A DNA stretch of 64,000 bases, from contig JAXMGD010000001.1 in the NCBI GenBank assembly GCA_046347475.1, positions 682,001 to 746,000 of the forward strand. Direction: 5' to 3'. Of this stretch, positions 9,587 through 17,831 are shown piece after piece; within the stretch, counting starts at the first letter, position 1, and every line of letters begins with the position of its first letter. The notes beneath the pieces were generated by a model, which saw nothing but the letters and a program-made list of their open reading frames with translations, did no database searches and was not told the origin of the DNA. This DNA comes from CAMCXE01 sp046347475. Lineage in GTDB: Bacteria > Pseudomonadota > Gammaproteobacteria > Pseudomonadales > Cellvibrionaceae. The position numbers and the translations under genes are program-made.

Positions 9587-9720
9587 ACTACCTAGGCACC
9601 AGCATTCAATTCACATCATTTCAGGCGCGCCGTGAATACATGCTTGTAGGCTTTTCAAAAAGATCCCTCTTTTTGACGGTCTGAATTAATGTGTATTCAT
9701 TAATTCCGTACAGCTAGTGC
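9587..9720 (+). repeat. Family B palindromic element, copy 1
   Basis: About 130 bases related to four other copies (14373-14500, 22884-23000, 38882-39020, 41256-41386). The shared features are TACCTAGGCACCAGCA at the left, GCCGTGAATACAT in the middle, a hairpin of the CAAAAAGATCCCTCTTTTTG type, and GTGTATTCATTA near the right end. The outer arms are inverted copies of each other. Confidence 0.85.
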
Positions 9721-9726
9721 ATTCAA

Positions 9727-11037
9727 TTATTCCAAATCAGCGCAGGCGATTTTGGTGCCCGAACCGGGTTCGTGGATAACGATACTGCGCGCATCCGGCC
9801 GCACTATGTGATTGGCTGATAATTGATAGCGCACTCGGCCATTGGCATCGGTGGTAAATACGGGGAACATGCCATTCACGGAATTATCGCTGCCGTGAAT
9901 TTCATGCAAATAATGATCGCCCCCGGCGTTAGCGCACAGGCCATTATGGACGTGGTTGGAGTAAGTGGTATTGGGTTTTAATCCGCTCATAATAACGGTC
10001 GCGGTGGTTACACCCTCTTTACTGGTTTCCAAAATGCCCCGTCCTGCCAGTGTGCCGTACAATGACACACCTGCGTCAGTAGGTTTAAAACTGCCGCTGC
10101 GGAACATCAAAATACGGGTGTCCAATGGAACGCAGGTGTCGCCCCTATATTCTTGGGTGGGTGACACAATATCAATACCTTTAATTTCGCTCAGGCGCAC
10201 TTTGAACGGTGCCAGCGCCCAGCCGGTACCCTTGGAAAAATCAGAGGTAACCTGCAATCGATTTGATGCGGTATCTAAACTGTTGGTGTTGTGTAAATAG
10301 GGGACAGATGCATTACCGTCGCAGCCAAAATCTTTGCTAGCAAAAGCAGTAACTGGCTCAGTCACTTGTTCCCAAGTAGGGGGAACCACTTCAATTGATG
10401 ACTGGCCTTTGTCGTTTGCACTGATGTAACCAACGTAATCTCGGAAAAATGATTTTCCATAATGATTAATCCCCTTAAATCCCTGGCTGGAATTTAAATC
10501 CACGCAACCAATTTGCACATTCGCGCTGGTTTTTATTGCCAAACTCAAGTTCGTTTCCCGCACGGCATAAGGCATGATGACCTGGGCCATGCCCATACCA
10601 TAGGCGTCGGCTTCAATAATGGGCTGCACACCTTCATCGCCTTTGTTGTCCCGGTAAAGATAGCCATTTGTCGCGCTGCAGATTCCTTCATTGAGGAAGG
10701 CTTTATATTCTGCATCCGAAGTGAGCCCCCAAAGATGTACTTCAAGCTCAGTCTCGGCCTGGCTTATGACTAAATTCGCATGGCCTTTTAATTGCGGATT
10801 TAAACTGCTGCCTTGTGCAGAAGGAACAATAAACCCGCCTTTAACATTGATATAACTAACGGGTGTTCCGCTGCTAGAACTAGAGCTAGAACTGCTAGAG
10901 CTAGAACTGCTTGAGCTACTTCTCCCGCTTGAACTACTGCTGGAGCTGCTGCTTGATGAGGTTTCCGTAGGCGGCGTGCAGCCGCTGATAAATGCGGAGG
11001 CAATAGCCAGTGAAAGTAGCGTAATTTTACAGCGCAT
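9727..11037 (-). CDS. Poly-Ser lipoprotein with a Cu/Zn superoxide dismutase-like C-terminal domain
   Basis: The 436-residue protein has a lipoprotein signal (FISGC, Cys20) and two short serine blocks at about 28-58. Two beta-rich domains of about 120-150 residues follow. The C-terminal one (about 320-436) resembles Cu/Zn superoxide dismutase. HVH (H362, H364), H375 in GGDHYLH and H422 in SIVIHEP sit where copper/zinc ligands are expected. Cys368 and Cys432 (IACADL) match the usual disulfide. The N-terminal domain (about 60-200) has the same end pattern (IGCVDL) but lacks the histidines, so it is probably a degenerate copy. This suggests a surface protein binding copper, dismutating superoxide, or using the fold only for structure. 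No operon partner is seen. Fold assignment is by motif reading only. Confidence 0.6.
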   Translation of the reverse strand: MRCKITLLSLAIASAFISGCTPPTETSSSSSSSSSSSGRSSSSSSSSSSSSSSSSSGTPVSYINVKGGFIVPSAQGSSLNPQLKGHANLVISQAETELEVHLWGLTSDAEYKAFLNEGICSATNGYLYRDNKGDEGVQPIIEADAYGMGMAQVIMPYAVRETNLSLAIKTSANVQIGCVDLNSSQGFKGINHYGKSFFRDYVGYISANDKGQSSIEVVPPTWEQVTEPVTAFASKDFGCDGNASVPYLHNTNSLDTASNRLQVTSDFSKGTGWALAPFKVRLSEIKGIDIVSPTQEYRGDTCVPLDTRILMFRSGSFKPTDAGVSLYGTLAGRGILETSKEGVTTATVIMSGLKPNTTYSNHVHNGLCANAGGDHYLHEIHGSDNSVNGMFPVFTTDANGRVRYQLSANHIVRPDARSIVIHEPGSGTKIACADLE

Positions 11038-11665
11038 GGAGTGGTCCTATTTAGATGAGTGAATAAATGCGCAAAAAATACAAGCAGCGCAATCCTGAAG
11101 TTAAGTGCCTGTGCCTATGAGCGTGACTGTGTGAGGTAAAAATACAGAGCGGGAGTTCGCCGCCATTATTTTTTTAATTTTTAGGTCTTATCAGAACGGA
11201 TGGTGTATGCGGGCGATGTGTTGTTTTCATGCCCGCCTGCACGGGTTCTGAATACACCTATTAATAAGCCGCCCTCAAATAATATTGGCCAATTAACAGC
11301 ACAGATCGCCAATAAATGCACAGTGGGTTAAAGGCCGCCGTGCAGGTGCGCTTGGTGTTAACTGACAAACCGTCCCACTCAAATTTTCCAGGCCTTATCC
11401 AGACACAGCTAAAAGGGCAGGCCTCCAGGTCTCAGTGGGTTATTGTCGATATGAAAGCGTAAATTGTGTGGCGGCACACACTTTTGTCTGCCGCAGCGAG
11501 GGCGAAGTGGAATTGGGTGACAATAAACTACCCGATGGTTGAAATGCTCGTTTTTTGATCTGCTGCTGGGCGATAGGATTTTTAGCTGGCGGGCTAAAAG
11601 CTAAATACATTACCCAGGGCTGATTGCGGATTTTCAAACGATAAGGGGTAATACGGAGTATGTAT
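11038..11665. other. Divergent intergenic region with no recognised feature
   Basis: These 628 bases separate the SOD-like lipoprotein gene from the first large paralogous lipoprotein gene. They presumably hold both promoters. I see no convincing gene, terminator or repeat. Confidence 0.4.
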
Positions 11666-14323
11666 ATGAAGCAAATTATGGTGTCTATTTTAGTTTTTAG
11701 CCTGGTTGCCTGTGGTAGTAAAGGTGGCGGTGGGCAAAGTAGTTCTAATAACGCGTCCTCAAGCTCTTCCAGCTCATCGAGCTCTTCTTCCAGCTCATCG
11801 AGTTCATCTAGCTCCTCTTCCAGCTCATCGAGTTCATCTAGCTCCTCTTCCAGCTCATCTAGCTCTTCTTCGAGTTCTTCTTCCAGTTCTTCCTCTAGCT
11901 CGTCAAGCTCATCCAGTGGCAGCCCACTGCCTGTGATATCAATGCAGAACAGCTATCAGCTTGAGGAAAACGCGTACTTGAAGTTGCCCGTTCAGGTTAC
12001 GGGTGTAGGGCCATTTAAATACCAATTTATTTTTAGCGCTGATGCGTCGCTGTTTAACCTTAATGAAACAACCGGCGAGTTAACCAATAAAAACACCTTT
12101 GATTTTGAGAAACCGCAAAGCGAAAAGGGCACTAATCAATATACGCTCTCGCTGTTGGTAACTGACGCGAACAAGTATTCAGCGATCCAAGATATTGTTA
12201 TCGATGTGCAAAACGTTGACGAATATGAGCTGGTAGTGGATTTCCCCATTGATGGCGCCAATATGGGTATGGGAGCCGAAAAGGTGCGCGTGCGTGGCCA
12301 TATCACCGAAAGTGGTAAAACCCTCGCGCAAATTCCAGCTGCTTTATCCGTTTCGGTTAATGGCGTTGCTGCCGTTGTTGACCCGGCTGCGCCATCCCGT
12401 TGGATGGCGGAGGTTCCCTTGGTGGCTGGCGATAATCCATTGGCCGTTACATTAGCCAGTGCCGGAAAAATCGCCCGAGAAACCTCAGTAAATTTGCTTA
12501 ATCGCCCCGTTGACGCCTCAAGGATTGCGGACGGACAACACGACTATTATCTGGCTGCGGATTACACGGGGACAAAAATTTTTAAACGATCGTTTGTAAA
12601 TGGAGGTGATTATTCCCTACTGGTTTCCAATGAGGAGGAAGCCTTTGCTGGTTGTAAATCGTTTAATCAGTTGAGCCTTAGCGCATCCGGCGCAAAAATG
12701 TCAGCAATATGTCTTGGTAATAGTGGCCCTGCCGATAAATTGGTTGTCTGTGATATCGCGGAAAAAACCTGTGGCGTTAAAGGATTTGTCGATCGATCTG
12801 TTGAAGCGCTCAAGTGGGTTGATGATCGTTACATAATATACACTTCGGGAACTCGAAGTTTTGGCTTGCTGGATACTCAAACGGCAACATTTAAAACGCT
12901 TGTAATGGAAGCACCTCTGGAATTTGCCTGGTCCGTTGATATGGCAATAAATGGAACAGAAGTACTTGTTAAGTTGGCTTCCATCGACGTTGGCGGTTAC
13001 AGGCGTGAAGATGCCTATCTGTTTAATCTAAAGTCCTTTATTGAGGCCCAGGCTGAAACGCAAACTCTAGTGCCCACAATTGTTCCAGAACTGGCTTATC
13101 GTACTTTCCCTACCGCTTTTTTTGCTGATACCTACTACATGTTGGAGAACGATGGATTCTCTTATTTGCGGCGGGATGCCAGCTCGGCTGGGTTAGAAAA
13201 AGTATCCTTGCTGACTACCGCCACCAATTACAAACCTACCGTTGTACACGTCGCCAATGGTGTAGTGGTTTTTTTACAGGAAGGCGCGATGTTTTCCTAT
13301 AATCTGGCCACTCATGAGCCTAAAGAACTGGATGCAAAAAAGCGTGTTTATGATTGGGTCGAAACCGATTTAAGCCCTGACTCGAAGCAGTTCGCCGTTT
13401 ATGAGCCTCTATCCCGTAGGTTCGCTCTTTACGACGTTAATACCGGGGCTGTTTCAGAGGTTGCAAAATTGCCGCGTCCGCCTGCAAATGATTACGATTT
13501 GTTTGGCAGCATTGCCGTCGATTGGCAGAACAATATTATGTACCGCACCAACAATGCCGGTTGGGGTGGTATAGAGCCAGATTTTACTGCGCTATTTACG
13601 GCGTACAATCTGAAGACTAAAGCCTATACGACGGTTGCAACAGCGAGTGATATTGCTAGCCAGATTGGTGGAAGCTTTAAAAGGTTGAGCCCCCGTCGCA
13701 TGGTGTATAAAGCGGACACCCAAGATCTAATATTCCACCTTAACATCTATATAGAGGTTAAAGATCCCACAACCTTACAAACAACAACTACGACCCGACA
13801 ACTAATCTGTGCGCTGAATGTTAATACCCGTCAGGTTAGAACCTTGAGAGTGTTTGAAGGTGAAGGAAAATTCGCCGAAATATTTATGTCTCGATTTAAT
13901 CCTGCTACCAATGGAGTTGCTTTTGGGCACTGGGGGGACGATAGAAATTTAGGTGGCGGCCTGGAGTGGTTTGATTTCAGCGGTGGTTTTACGCGGTTAT
14001 TGGAACCACAGATGCCGTATCACTTGACTCCGCGCGGCGTTCTAAACCCCAGTGGGGATCACTATTACGGATTTGGATTTAAACGCGTTGAGGGCGAGTC
14101 CTATGCTGATTATGCCAACTTTGAAATCTTTAATTTGGATTTGGCCACCAAGGAGCGAAAAGTTTTCGCCTCTAAAGCACTGGGGAATGGCCTAGCGGTT
14201 CCCTGGCTTGAGCCAGTATATGAAGCAAACCGCGATGTGCTGATTGATTTTAATTCTTACCACCTCTGGTTTGTTGATGCTTTAACAGGTGACCGCGTAG
14301 TTAAAACCCTATCAATTCCTTAA
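11666..14323 (+). CDS. Poly-Ser lipoprotein of unknown function, paralogue 1 (cadherin-like domain plus propeller-like region)
   Basis: I do not recognise a named family. The 885-residue protein has a lipoprotein signal (SLVACG, Cys16), GGGG, and a serine linker of about 65 residues. A beta-sandwich follows at about 90-195, containing ELTNKNTFDFE and SLLVTDA phrases typical of cadherin-like domains. A second small beta domain (about 195-270) is followed by a long region with repeated short strands (LLDTQTATFKTL, FALYDVNTGAVSEV, LWFVDALTGDRV) that looks like a beta-propeller. The ATG at 11666 was chosen because CGGAG lies seven bases upstream; the ATG at 11660 is too close to it. The linker DNA holds an exact 30-bp tandem repeat at 11791-11850. 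The next gene is a clear paralogue, so the pair arose by tandem duplication. A cell-surface binding or sensing role is likely but unproven. Confidence 0.7.
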   Translation: MKQIMVSILVFSLVACGSKGGGGQSSSNNASSSSSSSSSSSSSSSSSSSSSSSSSSSSSSSSSSSSSSSSSSSSSSSSSSSSSSGSPLPVISMQNSYQLEENAYLKLPVQVTGVGPFKYQFIFSADASLFNLNETTGELTNKNTFDFEKPQSEKGTNQYTLSLLVTDANKYSAIQDIVIDVQNVDEYELVVDFPIDGANMGMGAEKVRVRGHITESGKTLAQIPAALSVSVNGVAAVVDPAAPSRWMAEVPLVAGDNPLAVTLASAGKIARETSVNLLNRPVDASRIADGQHDYYLAADYTGTKIFKRSFVNGGDYSLLVSNEEEAFAGCKSFNQLSLSASGAKMSAICLGNSGPADKLVVCDIAEKTCGVKGFVDRSVEALKWVDDRYIIYTSGTRSFGLLDTQTATFKTLVMEAPLEFAWSVDMAINGTEVLVKLASIDVGGYRREDAYLFNLKSFIEAQAETQTLVPTIVPELAYRTFPTAFFADTYYMLENDGFSYLRRDASSAGLEKVSLLTTATNYKPTVVHVANGVVVFLQEGAMFSYNLATHEPKELDAKKRVYDWVETDLSPDSKQFAVYEPLSRRFALYDVNTGAVSEVAKLPRPPANDYDLFGSIAVDWQNNIMYRTNNAGWGGIEPDFTALFTAYNLKTKAYTTVATASDIASQIGGSFKRLSPRRMVYKADTQDLIFHLNIYIEVKDPTTLQTTTTTRQLICALNVNTRQVRTLRVFEGEGKFAEIFMSRFNPATNGVAFGHWGDDRNLGGGLEWFDFSGGFTRLLEPQMPYHLTPRGVLNPSGDHYYGFGFKRVEGESYADYANFEIFNLDLATKERKVFASKALGNGLAVPWLEPVYEANRDVLIDFNSYHLWFVDALTGDRVVKTLSIP

Positions 14324-14372
14324 TCTATTCAAGTGGGCAAGGATGCCTTTTATGTGGCCTTGTGGAATAGTG

Positions 14373-14500
14373 CTACCAAGGCACCAGCAATGAATACATA
14401 TCATTTCAGACACGCGGTGAATATATCCTAAGTAGGCTCGTCAAAAAGGTCCCTCTTTTTGACGGTTTGAAATGCTGTGTATTTATAATACCGAGGTTTA
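14373..14500 (+). repeat. Family B palindromic element, copy 2
   Basis: It lies between the two paralogous lipoprotein genes. It keeps GGCACCAGCAATGAATACAT at the left, the CGTCAAAAAGG/CTTTTTGACG hairpin at about 14439-14465 and TGCTGTGTATTTAT at the right. Confidence 0.85.
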
Positions 14501-14570
14501 GGGGCTGAGCTGATGTGTCTCGTCAAGAATGAATAAAATATTTTTTTATTAAACAATACGGAGTTATGCC

Positions 14571-17156
14571 ATGAATAAATTCATGCTGTGTTTTATGGTG
14601 CTAGGCCTTGCGGCCTGCGGAAGCAAGGGCGGGGGCAGCGCTGCGCCCTCCAATTCTTCCTCTAGTTCATCGAGTTCGTCTTCTAGTTCATCGAGTTCGT
14701 CTTCAAGTTCGTCAAGCTCTTCTTCAAGTTCATCCAGTCGCTCCTCAAGTGGTAGCCCTTTACCGGTTATCACGCTGTTGGAAAGCTATAGCATCAATGA
14801 AAATAGCCCATTCACATTACCCGTTACCGTTACAGGAGTTGGGCCATTTAAGTATCAGTTAATTCAATCGGCGGATGTTGCATTGTTTAAACTTGATGCA
14901 GTGACGGGAGAACTCTCCAGCAAGGCAGCGTTTGATTTTGAAACGCCGCAAAGCGCAAACCAAACCAATACCTATGCACTTTCGGTGTTGGTAACCGATG
15001 GCAAAAATCAAATTACCACTAAAGATATTGCTATTAGCATTAATGATGTGGATGAGCATGAATTGGTGGTCGATTTCCCTGTTGATGGGGCCACAATGGG
15101 CGCGGCCGCGGATAAAGTACATGTGCGAGGGCATATTACTGATAATGGAAAAAAACTCGCACAAATTCCTGCTTCTCTAACCATTGAAGTTAATGGTGTG
15201 GCGGCAACTGTAGACCCTGCGCGCCCCTCCATGTGGATAGCTGAGGTGCCGGTGAATGACTCCGTTAATAGGCTTGCGGTACAGCTGAAAAATAACGCCA
15301 CTATGCAACGGGAAAAAACAATAGTGTTAGCGAACAATCCGGTTGGTGGCTCACGGGTGGCTGACGGTGTAAATGACTTTTCTATTGAGGTGGATTTTTC
15401 AGGGCAAAAAATCTACAAGCGCTCTTTGGTTGATGCAAATATCAATTCACTGATCCTATCCTCTGCTAGAGAGGGTTTTGAATCTTGTAGGTTATTCAAT
15501 AAGTTGGCTTTAAGTAAAACAAGCCAGCAAGTTGCCGCCATGTGCGGATCATATGGGCAAGAGGTTGGTGCAATTGTTTACTGTAGTTTGAACGATAATA
15601 CGTGCCACAAGGTTGGTTTGGCTGATACGAGTTACTATGGTTTTATAAAATGGGCCGATGACCGCTACTTAATATTTTCGGCATCTAACACAAGTATTGG
15701 TTTGCTGGATACGAATACTGGCGTGGTAAAAACCTTAACTATGGAGCCTGGTTTTATATTTAATTTCTCAACCAATGTGGACGTTGATCAAGATCTGGCC
15801 TACTTGTTTCTGGAAAAGCGCGAAAATAATATCAGCAGCGGAGCCTATTATTCATTCTCGCTGCAACCCTATCTAGATAAGGCTGAGATTCAGCAGACGC
15901 TCACGCTAAATCAGCTCCAGATAGGAGCTAGCAATAGTTCGAATTTCTTTAGTTTTAAGGGGGCTTTTTACTCGCCGACCCTTGGTGGTCTCAATGTGAA
16001 AAAGCTTGCCGACGGTTCAACCTCATTTTTGACGATTGATCTGTTGAGAACAGATACGCCTTATTCACCAACTCTGCTTCATGCTGCCAATGGTATATTG
16101 GTTTTTGAACAGGACGGTACGTTATTTTCCTACGATATAGAGGCTAATAAATCGAAGAGTCTCGAACCGAAGAAATACCTGGCTGGCCGTTATGAGACCG
16201 ATATTAGCCCGGATTTCAAACGTCTAGCCTTATTCGAGTCGATTGACCGAAAATTCTCGATTTATGATTTGGATACAGGGATGGCGCTAAATTTTGATGC
16301 GATTAGTCAACCCGCTACTGAAAATGGCAACGGGTTTGGTAGTATTGCTATGGATTGGCAAAACAACTTAATTTATCGCTCGCTTACTCTCGATTGGGGC
16401 GGTGTTCCCTCATCATCGTCTACAGCTGTAATAGTTGCTTATGACACAGTAACTAAAGCCTACAAAACTGTTTTGACTTCGGCTCAGTTGGCCAACCAGA
16501 TCAATCGACCGTCCCAGCGGGTGAGTCCTCGTCGTATTAGTTATAACTCAGCTAAACAAGAATTATTATTTCATGTTGTTTCATATAACTGGCCAAGCTC
16601 TGAACAGTTTATATGCACTTTGAATGTAAGTACTGGAGCCATGAAGACATTGGGGGTATTTCCATTAACGAATCAAATGGGCGGCATTGATCTGTCAGAA
16701 TTTTTTATGTCGCGGCTGAACCCAGCGTTAAATGGTATCGCTTTTGCCCACTGGGGCGATCTCGATGATAAAGGCGGTGGTGTTGAATGGTACGGCTTTG
16801 ACGGATCGCTGACGAGTTTGTTGTTGCCGCAACAACCCTATTATTTAACGACACGAGGTGTAATGAGCCCTGCGGGGGATCGTTATTATGGGGCGGGCTA
16901 TAAGCGCCCACCTGGCCCGGCGTTGGCTCATAACAATAAGAGTGAAGTATTTTTTATTGATATGGCCACGAAAAATAGAACCGTTATTGCATCTGACTCA
17001 CAAGGCCATGGCCTGACGCCGCCCTGGCTAGAACCTATGTATGATGCAAACCACGATATTTTGGTTGATTTTACCGGCCGTCATTTGTGGTTTATTGATA
17101 CGGTAACCGGGGATCGAGTATTAAAGTCTATCGAGCTTCCAACTAGTAATCATTAA
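14571..17156 (+). CDS. Poly-Ser lipoprotein of unknown function, paralogue 2
   Basis: This 861-residue protein is homologous along its whole length to the product of 11666-14323. It shares the lipobox (GLAACG, Cys16), the GSPLPVI phrase after the linker, the cadherin-like domain with FDFETPQS, and the propeller-like region with FFMSRLNPALNGIAFAHWGD. The serine linker is shorter, about 28 residues, and contains an arginine. CGGAG lies seven bases before the ATG. Function is unknown. Different linker lengths with a conserved remainder suggest the linker evolves quickly. Confidence 0.7.
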   Translation: MNKFMLCFMVLGLAACGSKGGGSAAPSNSSSSSSSSSSSSSSSSSSSSSSSSSSSSRSSSGSPLPVITLLESYSINENSPFTLPVTVTGVGPFKYQLIQSADVALFKLDAVTGELSSKAAFDFETPQSANQTNTYALSVLVTDGKNQITTKDIAISINDVDEHELVVDFPVDGATMGAAADKVHVRGHITDNGKKLAQIPASLTIEVNGVAATVDPARPSMWIAEVPVNDSVNRLAVQLKNNATMQREKTIVLANNPVGGSRVADGVNDFSIEVDFSGQKIYKRSLVDANINSLILSSAREGFESCRLFNKLALSKTSQQVAAMCGSYGQEVGAIVYCSLNDNTCHKVGLADTSYYGFIKWADDRYLIFSASNTSIGLLDTNTGVVKTLTMEPGFIFNFSTNVDVDQDLAYLFLEKRENNISSGAYYSFSLQPYLDKAEIQQTLTLNQLQIGASNSSNFFSFKGAFYSPTLGGLNVKKLADGSTSFLTIDLLRTDTPYSPTLLHAANGILVFEQDGTLFSYDIEANKSKSLEPKKYLAGRYETDISPDFKRLALFESIDRKFSIYDLDTGMALNFDAISQPATENGNGFGSIAMDWQNNLIYRSLTLDWGGVPSSSSTAVIVAYDTVTKAYKTVLTSAQLANQINRPSQRVSPRRISYNSAKQELLFHVVSYNWPSSEQFICTLNVSTGAMKTLGVFPLTNQMGGIDLSEFFMSRLNPALNGIAFAHWGDLDDKGGGVEWYGFDGSLTSLLLPQQPYYLTTRGVMSPAGDRYYGAGYKRPPGPALAHNNKSEVFFIDMATKNRTVIASDSQGHGLTPPWLEPMYDANHDILVDFTGRHLWFIDTVTGDRVLKSIELPTSNH

Positions 17157-17831
17157 TCATCAAGCCTGCGGCAGGGATGCTGCTTTTTGTCTATACCCCA
17201 AAAATCCATTTCTGACAGGATTTTTCCATCCCAAACTCATATGCCCTATAATCTCATGGTCCTCTGAGTAATTCCATTGTTGGCCTTGGTATCGTTGAAT
17301 GAGCCAAAAATACACACTTACTTATTGAAAAATTTGCTTTTACCGGAACGCCAAACCACTGTTTCTTCGCTGCATTTTTTCGGTTTTCGAATTCAACACT
17401 CTAAGGCTGCTGAAATATAATTTCTCCGAACGTGGCTTGATAAAACCAGCTCATTCGCCGGTTTTTATGCTGCACCCTTTTTGCATAATCAGTTGGATCG
17501 GCTTTGGGTCCATGAACCTAGCCGAGTTAATTTGCCCCAAACTATTAATGAGCCCATTTTTGTGATGTATTTAATGCTCGCTCATCTTAATCATATTGCC
17601 AATTTTCCAATCTATGCCTGAGTGCGTAGCCTGATGTTTCGAGCATGGCGGTGGAGGCCTAAGCCGCTAAGTTATTGGCACTCGGTTCATGCCGTCAGGC
17701 TTGAAATGCAAACGATTTCACAGCCTGAATAATCAAGCCCAGTGCTATTAGTGAAGGCGCTTTTATTTCTCAGCTCATGCTGTATCTTATGACAGATAGT
17801 ATTTAGAACCATAAGATAGAGAGACATAATA
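17157..17831. other. Intergenic region upstream of the haem lipoprotein gene
   Basis: These 675 bases have lower GC than the genes around them and no convincing gene. The promoter for 17832-21748 should be here. I could not define an operator or terminator. Confidence 0.4.
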
